Positions 33,487 through 41,475 are shown, counted from the first letter of the stretch. The stretch: 64,000 nucleotides of DNA from JACVRN01 sp036403815 (GCA_036403815.1 DASWQH010000007.1:103056-167055); one strand, 5' to 3'. Numbers and translations are program-made. The notes: generated by a model from the sequence alone, not told the origin.

Positions 33487-33574
33487 AAGAAGGGGGAAAA
33501 GGGAAAAGAGGGAAAAGGTCAAAAGGGTGAATGCCATACTTTCCCTTTTACCCGTTTCCCCTCTTTCCCTTCTT
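33487..33574. repeat. long inverted repeat, AAAAGGG word family
   Basis: Purine-only left arm (AAGAAGGGGGAAAAGGG...) pairing with a pyrimidine right arm ending CTTTCCCTTCTT, tandem AAAAGGG/AGAGGG words. The right arm ends 6 nt before the Usp ATG. Confidence 0.75.
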
Positions 33575-33580
33575 AATCGC

Positions 33581-34546
33581 ATGTATCCATTCCGAAATAT
33601 TCTGTTCCCGACCGATTTCACACCGCACGCTCGCGCGGCTTTGAAGTACGCGGCGGCCTTTGCGCGCGAGGGCGGGGGACGCGTGGTGCTCTTCAGCGTG
33701 CAGGGCGGCACGGTGCCCGCGAATCTTTTAACGCTGCCGGAGCGCATCTTTGAAGAGCCGGAAAAGCACTGGCTCAAAAAGCTGCGCACGGATGTCAGCG
33801 AGGTTCTGTCAGACCCCTTGCTCGCCGGTCTGGAGGTCGAGCCGATAATAGTCGAAGGCGAGCCTGCGCCGGAGATTGCGCGCGCCGCGCATGAGTTCGG
33901 TATTGATCTGGTGACGATTGTGACGCACGGTCGCCAGGGATTATCGCGCGCTTTGTGGGGTTCTACAGCCGAAGAGATAATTGCCGAAGCGCCGTGTCCC
34001 GTTTTGACGATTCGCCCGCCACAGCGCGATTTCGTAGAGCATCGTGGGGCGAACACGGAGATTCGACTGAACCGTGTGCTGCTGGCGACAAACTTTCGTC
34101 CCACAGCCAACGCCGCTACGCAGATGGCGATTGCTCTCGCCGCTCGCACGGGTGCAGAGCTTCATGCCATCTATGTCATCAGCGACTATGTGGGGCAGAT
34201 GGCCGAGATGTTTCCTGAGTCGAGCGGCCCGCCGCTTTCTCGCCTGCGCGACTTCGTAGAGGATCATATGCAGAACTTCGTACGCGAGAACGGAGGCCGC
34301 GCCACCACCCATGTAGCCGAAGGGCGTCCTTACGAAGAGATAGTGCGGCTGGCTATGGAAGCGGATTTCGACCTTATAGTCATAGGCACAAGCGTTCACG
34401 CTTCGCTCTTCGGCGGCGCGCCCGTGCTTGGGCCTGACATCGAGCGCGTGGTGAGAAACGCGCCGTGCCCTGTGCTCTGCGTGCCTTCAGGTCGCGTCGT
34501 CACGCCGCAGCCCGTGCGCGTCACAGAGCCTGTTCCACAAACCTGA
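33581..34546 (+). CDS. tandem universal stress protein (two Usp domains)
   Basis: 321 residues, two UspA domains (~1-145 and ~160-310). Domain 1 opens FRNILFPTDFTPHARAALKY and has the ATP-binding loop THGRQGLSRALWGSTAEEI (G-2x-G-...-G-S/T). Domain 2 ends IVIGTSVHASLFGGAPVLGP followed by RVVRNAPCPVLCVP; its loop lacks the exact first pattern, so nucleotide binding there is less sure. ATG 33581 chosen; an upstream start at 33527 would be encoded by the inverted repeat. Role: cytoplasmic stress response; partner unknown. Confidence 0.93.
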   Translation: MYPFRNILFPTDFTPHARAALKYAAAFAREGGGRVVLFSVQGGTVPANLLTLPERIFEEPEKHWLKKLRTDVSEVLSDPLLAGLEVEPIIVEGEPAPEIARAAHEFGIDLVTIVTHGRQGLSRALWGSTAEEIIAEAPCPVLTIRPPQRDFVEHRGANTEIRLNRVLLATNFRPTANAATQMAIALAARTGAELHAIYVISDYVGQMAEMFPESSGPPLSRLRDFVEDHMQNFVRENGGRATTHVAEGRPYEEIVRLAMEADFDLIVIGTSVHASLFGGAPVLGPDIERVVRNAPCPVLCVPSGRVVTPQPVRVTEPVPQT

Positions 34547-34553
34547 CAAAAGA

Positions 34554-34635
34554 AGAGGCTAGAGGTCAGAGGTTAGAGGTTAGTCAGAAATTCTTTTACT
34601 AACCTCTAACCTCTAATCTCTAGCCTCTGACCTCT
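34554..34635. repeat. long inverted repeat, AGAGGTTAG word family, copy 1
   Basis: Tandem AGAGGTTAG/AGAGGTCAG words on the left (from 34554) and their complements on the right (34598-34635). Another copy of the word family is at 41387-41465. It lies between the convergent Usp and first rhodanese genes and touches the latter's stop codon. Confidence 0.8.
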
Positions 34636-35102
34636 TATTTCACGCTCTCCATGGGGAAGCCCGCGTTCTTCCATGCGTTCGTTCCGCCGAGCAGCGCTGC
34701 TACATTTTCATAACCGGCTTTTTGAAGTATTTGCGCCGCACGGGCGCTTGAATGTTCAGACGGTCAAGAACAGTAGAGGACTATGAGCTTGTCCTTCGGA
34801 AGCTCGCCCGCGCGCGAGATTAACTGGGCTTCTGGAATGTCCAGCGCGCCCTTGATGTGTTCCTGTTTGTAAGCCTCATCGCCGCGCACGTCTACGACGA
34901 CCGCCTTGCCCTGATCCAGCATGTCGCGCAACTCCGCTATGGTTACACGGCGCACATTATCCGGCGGAGTATTGCGCGCCGTCCCTGGAGCACTACTATT
35001 GCCCTTGCCTGAACCACTTCCAGTCTGATCAGTACCATTGCATCCCGCAATCATTGCGGCAGCCACCAGGACAACCACCGCCAGCGCACACAGAAGACGC
35101 AT
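34635..35102 (-). CDS. rhodanese-domain lipoprotein, putative selenoprotein (in-frame TGA = Sec113)
   Basis: 155 residues if the TGA at 34764-34766 is read as selenocysteine; a conventional reading stops at 112. Lipoprotein signal MRLLCALAVVVLVAAAMIAGC with Cys21 as lipidation site, a Gly/Ser linker, then a rhodanese domain: VRRVTIAELRDMLDQGKAVV, VDVRGDEAYKQEHIKGALDI, LPKDKLIVLYCS, then Sec113, and PSEHSSARAAQILQKAGYE plus VAALLGGTNAWKNAG. The segment after TGA is the normal end of the domain. The active loop is C111-S-U113 with Arg121, where ordinary relatives have C-x-C. A GC hairpin (34733-34747) follows the TGA by 16 nt. SD CGGAGG precedes the ATG. A TGA-interrupted pseudogene is the alternative, but the tandem paralogue has the same TGA. 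Confidence 0.85.
34733..34747 (-). promoter_or_regulatory. candidate bacterial SECIS hairpin of first rhodanese gene
   Basis: In the mRNA, GCGCC-CGUGC-GGCGC begins 16 nt after the UGA, so its loop starts 21 nt after the UGA. This agrees with the bacterial SECIS pattern as I recall it (loop about 16-37 nt downstream, a G early in the loop). The paralogue has GCGCC-CGUGC-GGUGC with a G-U pair instead of G-C. The stem is short, so this is a candidate only. Confidence 0.5.
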
Positions 35103-35118
35103 TCAACAAACCTCCGTA

Positions 35119-35202
35119 AAGACAGTTTTGAGTTTACAGTTTTCAGTTTTCAGAAAAAGCACATGGCTCTTCTGCTGAAAACTGAAAACTCAAAACTGTC
35201 TT
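35119..35202. repeat. long inverted repeat, GTTTTCAG word family, copy 1
   Basis: Left arm from 35119 (AAGACAGTTTTGAGTTTACA...) and right arm 35175-35202 pair over 28 nt with one mismatch; the left has one extra CAGTTTT word. It fills the gap between the two rhodanese genes. A sister copy is at 37152-37227. Confidence 0.85.
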
Positions 35203-35206
35203 CTCA

Positions 35207-35668
35207 CTATTTCTTCTCCACCGGCAATCCGGCTTTTTCCCAGGCCGCGTAGCCGCCGAGCAGTGCGGCTGCGTTTACGAAACCTTTTGCTTTGAGTTCC
35301 TGCACCGCACGGGCGCTTGAGTGCTCGTTCGGTCAAGAGCAGTACGTAACGACCAGCTTGTCTTTCGGCAATTCTTTGGTGCGGTCGGCTATCTTGTCGC
35401 CGGGAATCCAGCGCGCACCTTTGATGTGGCCTGCCTTGTACTGGTCTTCGCCGCGCACGTCAACGACAATGGCCGTGCCTTTCAACAGAGCCGCACGAAG
35501 CTCTTCGACCGTAACGCGCCGCACGCCGTCTTCGGGCGTTGCTTGCGGCTGCGCTTGCTCTGATGGTTGCGCAAGCATAGCAGTGTCTCTTTTATGACTG
35601 GCGCTGACGGCCAGTAGAACCGACAGCGCAATCAGTAGCGTTGCCGATGCGAGGACTAGAGAGCGCAT
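35207..35668 (-). CDS. rhodanese-domain exported protein, putative selenoprotein (in-frame TGA = Sec112)
   Basis: 153 residues with TGA 35333-35335 read as selenocysteine; it ends at TAG 35207-35209. The N-terminus is a signal or anchor (RSLVLASATLLIALSVLLAV), followed by a Gln/Pro linker and a rhodanese domain: VRRVTVEELRAALLKGTAIV, VDVRGEDQYKAGHIKGARWI, LPKDKLVVTYCS, Sec112, PNEHSSARAVQELKAKGF, AAALLGGYAAWEKAG. Compared with the first gene, the domain has diverged but the Cys-Ser-TGA-Pro-x-Glu-His-Ser-Ser-Ala-Arg loop is kept. SD AAGGAGG precedes ATG 35668, so this start is preferred to one at 35749. Candidate SECIS hairpin at 35302-35316. I infer a thiol/selenol redox or sulfur-transfer enzyme outside the cytoplasmic membrane. 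Confidence 0.85.
35302..35316 (-). promoter_or_regulatory. candidate bacterial SECIS hairpin of second rhodanese gene
   Basis: GCGCC-CGUGC-GGUGC in the mRNA, 16 nt after the UGA, same place and loop as in the first gene, with one G-U wobble. Flanking GAG and CUC could extend pairing after an internal loop. Some conservation is expected from the shared Ala-Arg-Ala codons, so independent testing is required before it is called functional. Confidence 0.5.
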
Positions 35669-36087
35669 CTTTGTTGGCCTCCTTAATGTTTCGGACAGGT
35701 AGAGGAGTTTGATAATCCCTGCCCTTGAAGAAATGGCACCTTCAGCCATCCTCGAATAGTTCTACCACGTTCAAGCCTGCATCGCAAAAGGGAGGCGGAC
35801 GATTGGTTCAGGTGGAAAGAAGACGTGAGCCGCTAACCCGCACGAAACGGTATGGAGGAAACCGCGCGAAAGATTCTCAATGGTCTTTTGTGTTTCTTCA
35901 TGTGGATTTGTGGTTCACGTCTTCTTTCACCCCTCTATCCGGTACATTGTTCTTTAGTTGCAGGCTCTTGATTTTCTCTCCAAAAACCTTCCCGAAACAG
36001 CAAAGGTGTGCTATAGACCGAGCTTAATTATTACAATCCAGAGAGTTCCCGGGAGGCGGGAGTCAGAGATTTCGGAGGCATTGGGGG
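35669..36087. promoter_or_regulatory. divergent intergenic region with degenerate long inverted repeat
   Basis: A 419-base gap between the minus-strand rhodanese gene and the plus-strand sulfate-receptor gene; both promoters must lie here. It contains a degenerate inverted repeat, 35811-35932: GGTGGAAAGAAGACGTGA at the left pairs with TCACGTCTTCTTTCACC at the right, with CACGAAAC-type words inward. No gene is seen. Confidence 0.55.
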
Positions 36088-37143
36088 ATGGAGCCTATGT
36101 CGCGGCGACGCTTACTTATTCGGGCGGGGCGAACCTTTTGCGCGGCATCCGTACTCTGTCTTCTAGTCATATCAAACAGTTGTCTTCCTAAATCGTCCAC
36201 GACAGGCAGTGGAAGCATTACCGTCTATGGTTTCTCCGTCATGAAGGAGTCGCTGGAGAAAGCCATCTTTCCGGCCTTTGCCGCCAAATGGAAGCAGGAG
36301 CACGGCGGCGAAGACGTGAAATTCACTTCCAGCTTTGCCGGGTCTGAAACGGTCACGAACCAGATTCTTCAGGGCGTCGGAGCCGACGTTGCGATTCTCT
36401 CGATTGAGCGCGACGTAGATAGATTGAAGCAGGGCGGCTTCGTCACGGCGGACTGGCATCAGTTGCCCTCGCAGGGCATCGTCAACAAGACGCCTTTCGT
36501 CATACTCGTGCGGCGCGGCAATCCCAAGGGCATACGCGATTTCCCTGACTTAGCCAAGCCCGGCGTCAAAATCATTCACCCCGATCCGGTCTCGTCCGGC
36601 GGCGCGATGTGGTCTATCCTTGCAATCTACGGTTCGGAGCTAATGAAGTCAGAGAGGGATACGGGCAAGCGCGACGAGGCGCGAGCCTTGAACACGCTTC
36701 GAGCCATCTGGCGCAACGTCATCGCTACGCCAGGCTCCGCGCGTGAAGCGCGCACGCAGTTCGAGACAGGCTACGCCGACGCGCTCATCACCTACGAGCT
36801 TGAAGCCATCTTGATGAAGCAGGCCAAGGCCGACATAGAGATAGTCGTCCCCGAATCGACCATCTTCAGCGAACACCCTGCGGCCATCATCGACCGCAAT
36901 GTCACGGCGGAAGAACGACCCGTCGTCAACGCTTTCATTCAATACCTGTGGAGCGACGAAGCACAGCGCGCCTTCGTCAAATATAATTTCCGCTCCGTTA
37001 CAAACGAAGAATTTAACAAGGAGAACAAAGATTTCGCCGAAATCAAGCTACCTTTCTACGTCAAAGACCTGGGTGGTTGGGACAAAGCTTACCCAGACAT
37101 CATCGAGCGCATCTGGCGCGATAAAGTGCAAAAAAACAAGTGA
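36088..37143 (+). CDS. sulfate-type ABC transporter substrate-binding lipoprotein
   Basis: 351 residues. N-terminal SRRRLLIRAGRTF could be a Tat-like basic start, followed by a hydrophobic stretch ending VISNSC, a lipobox-like site. The body matches the sulfate/thiosulfate-binding family: VYGFSVMKESLEKAIFPAFA, KFTSSFAGSETVTNQIL, GADVAILSIERDVDRL, GNPKGIRDFPDLAKPGVKII, HPDPVSSGGAMW and YADALITYELEAIL. The usual SFGASG sequence is changed to SFAGSE, so anion specificity may differ from sulfate. First gene of a receptor, permease, ATPase operon. GGAGG lies 10 nt before the ATG. Confidence 0.9.
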   Translation: MEPMSRRRLLIRAGRTFCAASVLCLLVISNSCLPKSSTTGSGSITVYGFSVMKESLEKAIFPAFAAKWKQEHGGEDVKFTSSFAGSETVTNQILQGVGADVAILSIERDVDRLKQGGFVTADWHQLPSQGIVNKTPFVILVRRGNPKGIRDFPDLAKPGVKIIHPDPVSSGGAMWSILAIYGSELMKSERDTGKRDEARALNTLRAIWRNVIATPGSAREARTQFETGYADALITYELEAILMKQAKADIEIVVPESTIFSEHPAAIIDRNVTAEERPVVNAFIQYLWSDEAQRAFVKYNFRSVTNEEFNKENKDFAEIKLPFYVKDLGGWDKAYPDIIERIWRDKVQKNK

Positions 37144-37151
37144 TAAAAATA

Positions 37152-37227
37152 AGTTTTCAGTTTTGAGTTTTCAGTTTTCAGAAAAGACTGAGGCTGAAAA
37201 CTAAAAACTGAGAACTGAAAACTGAAA
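37152..37227. repeat. long inverted repeat, GTTTTCAG word family, copy 2
   Basis: Left AGTTTTCAGTTTTGAGTTTT words (37152-37181) and right CTGAAAACT/AAAAACTGAG words (37194-37227). It ends one base before the permease ATG and so replaces its ribosome-binding region. Confidence 0.8.
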
Positions 37228-37228
37228 T

Positions 37229-38062
37229 ATGAGTGCAACTGTTAAAGCGATGCGGCACGTGCGGGGCTTCGATGTGGTGCGGCCTCTGAGTATAGGTATG
37301 ATGATAATCATCATGCTGCCGCTTGTCTTGTTGCCGCTGGCTTCAATCTTCATCTTCGGGACGAAGAAGGGGTTGGGAAGTTTCTGGGCGGCGCTGACCG
37401 CGCCGGAAGCCATCTTTGCGCTGAAGCTCTCGATTGTGACGAGCTTCTGGGCGACCCTCTTCAACGTGCTGTTCGGATTGCTTGCGGCCTACGTGCTCTC
37501 GCGCTACATGTTCTGGGGGCGGACTGCTCTGATTGTGACCATCTCGCTGCCGACCGCGATTCCGACCGCCGTCGCTGGCTTTGCGCTGCTGCTGCTGTGG
37601 GGGAAGTACGGGATGATCGGCCAGTACTTATCTGAAGACCACCAGATAATGTTCACGCCGTACGCGATTATCGTCGCCAATATCTTCGTCACCTTCCCGC
37701 TCGCCTTCGGCGTGCTGATGTCCGTGTTCGAGACCATGAGCCGCTCTCTGGAAGAAGCGTCTGCGACCATCGGAGCAACACGGTGGCAAACTTTCTGGCA
37801 CGTGACGCTGCCTTCTTTGCGCGGGGCAATCGTGACGGGCGCGCTTTTGACTTTCGCGCGTGCCATAGGCGAGTTCGGCTCTACTATCTTAGTTTCCGGT
37901 AATCTGGCGATGCGTACACAGACCGCGCCGCTCTACATCTTCGCCAAGTTCAACGAAGGACAGGTCGAGGCGGCAAATGCCGTCGCCATCGTGCTCGCGC
38001 TCTTCTCGTTCATCATCTTCAGCATTCTCTTTTTCGCGCGCGACTGGCTGGACACGGATTAG
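37229..38062 (+). CDS. sulfate-type ABC transporter permease (CysW/ModB-like), single permease
   Basis: 277 residues, six membrane spans, MetI-like fold. The EAA loop is MSRSLEEASATIGATRWQTF, then HVTLPSLRGAIVTGALLTF and ARAIGEFGSTILVSGN, typical of CysT/CysW/ModB. Sulfate systems normally have two permeases (CysT and CysW); only one is encoded here, so a homodimer is expected, as in ModB. No SD is visible because an inverted repeat directly precedes the ATG; translation may depend on coupling or on unfolding of that hairpin. Confidence 0.9.
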   Translation: MSATVKAMRHVRGFDVVRPLSIGMMIIIMLPLVLLPLASIFIFGTKKGLGSFWAALTAPEAIFALKLSIVTSFWATLFNVLFGLLAAYVLSRYMFWGRTALIVTISLPTAIPTAVAGFALLLLWGKYGMIGQYLSEDHQIMFTPYAIIVANIFVTFPLAFGVLMSVFETMSRSLEEASATIGATRWQTFWHVTLPSLRGAIVTGALLTFARAIGEFGSTILVSGNLAMRTQTAPLYIFAKFNEGQVEAANAVAIVLALFSFIIFSILFFARDWLDTD

Positions 38063-38075
38063 GGCTTTAAGGCTT

Positions 38076-39329
38076 ATGCAAACGGAAGAATTCACAACCC
38101 TCTTCGGGAACGCAGAGAGGACTTCATCGGATGAGCAGCGCACGCCTGTTGCCGCGAGCGTGCGCGGTGTGAGCAAGAGCTTTAAGGGCACGCGTGTGCT
38201 GGAAGACATTGATTTCGATGTCGCGGAGGGCGAATCAATCGTGCTATTGGGCGCATCGGGCAGCGGGAAGACTACAATCCTGCGCGTCATAGCAGGACTC
38301 GAAGAGCCTGACACGGGGCGCGTCATTCTTCACGGCAAGGATGTTTCGGAACTGCCCGCGCGCGAACGCCACGTCGGCGTCATCTTCCAGAACTACGCGC
38401 TCTTCCCGCGTATGAACGTAGAGGCCAATATAGGCTACGGCCTGCGCATACGTGGCCGCTCGCGCAAAGAGATACGCGAGGAAGTGGATCGCTTAATAGA
38501 GCTTGTGCATCTGGAAGAGCATCGCAGGAAATATCCTTCACAGCTTTCGGGCGGTCAGCAGCAACGTGTGGCGATTGCGCGCACGCTCGCCTACAAGCCG
38601 CAGGTGCTTCTCTTTGACGAACCCTTCGGCGCGCTCGATGCGCAGATACGCGTGCGCCTGAGACGCGAGATACACGCGCTCTTGAAGAAGGTCAACGTGC
38701 CTGCCATCTTCATCACGCACGATCAGGAAGAGGCGCTTGAGATGGGCGACCGCATCGCCGTCATCAACGCCGGACGGATAGAGCAGATAGGCACGCCGCA
38801 CGAGGTTTATAACAAGCCTGAGACGGAGTTCGTCGCTACCTTTCTGGGCGCAGCCAATCTTCTTCTGGGCGTAGTGAGCGGCGAGAATGTTTCGGTCGGC
38901 TCCGTGCTTATTCCTGCCAGAGAAGAGACTGCGCACTTCAGCGACGGGCAATCCGTTAAGCTCGTCTTCCGCCCGGAAGATGTTTGCCTGAGCCGCACGG
39001 GCACGCTGCCCGAAGGATGTCGCCGCCTGACGAACGGCGTCGTCGAAGAGATTAGCTTCGTAGGCGCGTACGAACGTCTGACGCTCCGGCTAGACCTGTC
39101 TGCACGACAGCCCGCTCCAAACGAGCCGCCGCTCTACAGTGTCAGCGTCGGCGCGGTGGAGCAGAAAACGGGCGTCCCCATCATCGTCACGCGCCCCAAG
39201 TCGGAAGTCTCCACCACACCTCTTCAGCCTAATGACCGCGTTGCTATCGGCCTTACCTCTTTCCGGGTGCTTCCGAACTTCACGCTCGAATCCGAACGCG
39301 CCGGAAAAATCGTGGCCGCACGAAGATAG
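38076..39329 (+). CDS. cysA: sulfate/molybdate-type ABC transporter ATPase with TOBE domain
   Basis: 417 residues. Complete ABC motifs: Walker A GASGSGKTT, Q-loop FQNYALFPRMNV, signature LSGGQQQR, Walker B VLLFDEPFGALDA, H-loop ITHDQEEALEMGD. The C-terminal ~170 residues (LVFRPEDVCLSR, GVVEEISFVGAYERLTLRL) form a TOBE-type regulatory domain. An N-terminal ~35-residue polar extension precedes the ABC domain. ATG 38076 lies 13 nt after the permease stop. Together the operon imports an oxyanion, most likely sulfate or thiosulfate. Confidence 0.9.
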   Translation: MQTEEFTTLFGNAERTSSDEQRTPVAASVRGVSKSFKGTRVLEDIDFDVAEGESIVLLGASGSGKTTILRVIAGLEEPDTGRVILHGKDVSELPARERHVGVIFQNYALFPRMNVEANIGYGLRIRGRSRKEIREEVDRLIELVHLEEHRRKYPSQLSGGQQQRVAIARTLAYKPQVLLFDEPFGALDAQIRVRLRREIHALLKKVNVPAIFITHDQEEALEMGDRIAVINAGRIEQIGTPHEVYNKPETEFVATFLGAANLLLGVVSGENVSVGSVLIPAREETAHFSDGQSVKLVFRPEDVCLSRTGTLPEGCRRLTNGVVEEISFVGAYERLTLRLDLSARQPAPNEPPLYSVSVGAVEQKTGVPIIVTRPKSEVSTTPLQPNDRVAIGLTSFRVLPNFTLESERAGKIVAARR

Positions 39330-39335
39330 TTGGAC

Positions 39336-39433
39336 GAAACCACGCGCATCACACGAAGCAACGCGAAGAAGATAACAGCACACGCAGAGATTCGTTCGCG
39401 GGTTCGTTATGTTTCGTGTGATGCGCGTGCTTC
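39336..39433. repeat. degenerate long inverted repeat, CACGAA word family
   Basis: Left GAAACCACGCGCATCACACG (from 39336) pairs with right CGTGTGATGCGCGTGCTTC (to 39433), with further CGCGAA words between. It begins 6 nt after the ABC ATPase stop and is the likely end of the transporter operon. The same word type occurs at 35811-35932. Confidence 0.75.
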
Positions 39434-39525
39434 ATTCTCTTTATCTCAAACGAGCGTTAAGCTAAGATGCGCGTGAAGCATCATTGACCTGTAGGAAATT
39501 GAAGACGGGTTGCAATCCTGTATCA

Positions 39526-39715
39526 AGCCCCTGAAAGGGGCGGAAGAATTTAGCCCACGGCGCGAGCCGTGGGAATAGTGAAGCATTCAAAAGTTAAAGC
39601 CCCTGTTAAGGGGCGAAAGATTCTTCCGCCCCCTTGCGGGGGCTGAACATTCTTTTTCGCTACAATACCCACGGCTCACGCCGTGGGCTACAGTCTATCG
39701 CCCCTTTCAGGGGCT
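39526..39715. repeat. REP-A composite palindromic element, copy 3
   Basis: Full copy with outer AGCCCCTGAAAGGGGC and CCCCTTTCAGGGGCT, stems CCCACGGCGCGAGCCGTGGG and CCCACGGCTCACGCCGTGGG, and a central GCCCCTGTTAAGGGGCGAAAG hairpin with a looser partner CGCCCCCTTGCGGGGGC. It lies between the sulfate-type operon and the NrfCD gene. Confidence 0.85.
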
Positions 39716-39795
39716 TTTAGAACAGTAGCTCGAAATTAGTCGCTTTCATCTACAACTTGCTTTAACCAGCTTACTGCTACATACAAGGCTTGCTG

Positions 39796-41373
39796 ATGAA
39801 TCAACCTGCTGAAGACGCACATGAGTATCAAGCTAAGTGGGCGAAGGTCATTGACCAGACGCGCTGCATTGGCTGTCATGCCTGCACGACCGCCTGCAAG
39901 TCAGAGAATCTGGTGCCGCTTTCGGTGACGCGCACCTACGTCAAGCACGTTGACGTGGGAGAGTTTCCGCAGGCACGGCGCGCCCATCAAGTGACGCGCT
40001 GCAACCAGTGCGCTCATGCACCGTGCGTTGTGGCCTGTCCGACAACCGCCATGTTCAAGCGCGCGGACGGCATAGTTGATTTCGATAAATCCATCTGCAT
40101 AGGTTGTAAAGCATGCATGGCCGCTTGCCCGTACGACGCCATCTTTATCAATCCGGAGGATCATTCGGCTGAGAAGTGCAACTTCTGCGCGCATCGCATT
40201 GACATGGGGTTAGAGCCTGCGTGCGTCGTGGTCTGCCCTGTAGAAGCCATCCTCGTCGGAGACATGAACGACGAGACATCGAAGGTTGCAGGTATCATCA
40301 ATCGTGAAGCGGTCAACGTGCGTCGCCCGGAAAAAGAGACGCTGCCGAAGCTCTTCTACAAGGGAGCGCACCAGGCCACGCTAGACCCTCTGGCGGCGCG
40401 TCGCCCAGACGGCGGCCTCTTCATGTGGAGTGAGCAGGCGACGGGAACGGAAATGGTCGTCTCCGGTAATCCTGATTTCAATAACTCATCTGCCGCCGCG
40501 CTGCTCTCTTACGATGTGCCGCACGTGATTCCGTGGGACTGGCGTGTGAGCCTTTACACCTGGACGAAGGGAATCGCTGCGGGCGCGTACCTGGTCGCTG
40601 CCATGCTGGGTCTGCTCGGCTACATTAGCTTAAGTGACACTTCCGATACGTTATCGCCTTTTATAAGCTTCAACGCTTCACCTCTCTGGCTGTGGGTCGC
40701 CCCCGTTTTGTCCGGTGTCTTCCTGGCAATAACAGGCGGACTCCTTATCTGGGACTTGGAGCACCCGTCACGCTTCTACATGATTTTCACGCGCCCGCAC
40801 TGGCGAAGCTGGCTTGTAAAGGGAGCGTTCATCATAGCGGGCTACAGCATCCTGCTTGCGCTGCATTTCATAGCGAGCCTCGCGGGGAGCCGTGATGTTC
40901 AGCGCATACTCATCCCAATCGGATTGACGCTCGCAACGTTGACCGCCGTTTACACGGCCTATCTTTTCGCGCAGGCCAAGGCGCGCGATATGTGGCAGAA
41001 CCCGCTCTTGCCGCCGCATCTTTTCGTGCAGGCGCTACTCTTAGGCTCGGCGGCGCTCGCGCCATTTGCCGCGTGGCTCAATGTAAGGGTTCTGCCCGCG
41101 ATTTTCTGGACGCTGGGTATCACGAGCGTTCTTCATCTGCTGATGGTCTGGGGCGAAATTACCTTGACGCATCCGACCACGCACGCGCGCCTGGCCGTGT
41201 GGGAGATGACCAACGGGCGATACCGCGCAATCTTCTGGACGAGCATGATGCTTTCGCTGGTCGGAGTCTTTGCGCCCTTCCTTGAGCTGGCTTCCGTTTC
41301 ATTCGCGCTCATTGGCCTGCTGCTTTACGAGCACGCTTACGTGCAGGCCGGACAATCCGTGCCGCTCGCTTGA
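39796..41373 (+). CDS. fused 4Fe-4S electron-transfer and NrfD-type membrane subunit
   Basis: 525 residues. Residues ~10-190 hold four iron-sulfur motifs: CIGCHACTTACK, CNQCAHAPCVVACP, CIGCKACMAACP and CNFCAHR followed by ACVVVCP, the NrfC/PsrB/DmsB arrangement. The C-terminal ~330 residues are an NrfD/PsrC membrane anchor with about eight spans (KGIAAGAYLVAAMLGLLGY, LLIWDLEHPSRFYMIFTRP, SWLVKGAFIIAGY). These parts are usually separate genes. No Tat or Sec signal precedes the FeS part, so it faces the cytoplasm. I infer it links the 44585 molybdoenzyme to the quinone pool. ATG 39796 preferred over TTG 39790. Confidence 0.93.
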   Translation: MNQPAEDAHEYQAKWAKVIDQTRCIGCHACTTACKSENLVPLSVTRTYVKHVDVGEFPQARRAHQVTRCNQCAHAPCVVACPTTAMFKRADGIVDFDKSICIGCKACMAACPYDAIFINPEDHSAEKCNFCAHRIDMGLEPACVVVCPVEAILVGDMNDETSKVAGIINREAVNVRRPEKETLPKLFYKGAHQATLDPLAARRPDGGLFMWSEQATGTEMVVSGNPDFNNSSAAALLSYDVPHVIPWDWRVSLYTWTKGIAAGAYLVAAMLGLLGYISLSDTSDTLSPFISFNASPLWLWVAPVLSGVFLAITGGLLIWDLEHPSRFYMIFTRPHWRSWLVKGAFIIAGYSILLALHFIASLAGSRDVQRILIPIGLTLATLTAVYTAYLFAQAKARDMWQNPLLPPHLFVQALLLGSAALAPFAAWLNVRVLPAIFWTLGITSVLHLLMVWGEITLTHPTTHARLAVWEMTNGRYRAIFWTSMMLSLVGVFAPFLELASVSFALIGLLLYEHAYVQAGQSVPLA

Positions 41374-41386
41374 GAAAGGAAAGAAT

Positions 41387-41465
41387 AGAGATTAGAGGTT
41401 AGAGGTCAGAGGTTAGTTAAATGAAAAGCAACTACTAACCTCTAGCCTCTGACCTCTAACCTCTT
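41387..41465. repeat. long inverted repeat, AGAGGTTAG word family, copy 2
   Basis: Left arm 41387-41417 (AGAGATTAGAGGTTAGAGGT...) and right arm 41434-41465, degenerate 9-nt words as at 34554-34635. It fills the NrfCD/GNAT gap up to 10 nt before the GNAT ATG. Confidence 0.8.
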
Positions 41466-41475
41466 CACTAAAGAG

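Noticed and set aside
34764..35335. The two in-frame TGA codons as pseudogene stops or sequencing errors
   Set aside because: The same codon is hit in two diverged neighbours, the codon is TGA in both, the frame continues to the natural domain end in both, and good ribosome sites are kept. Decay or error would not give this coincidence.
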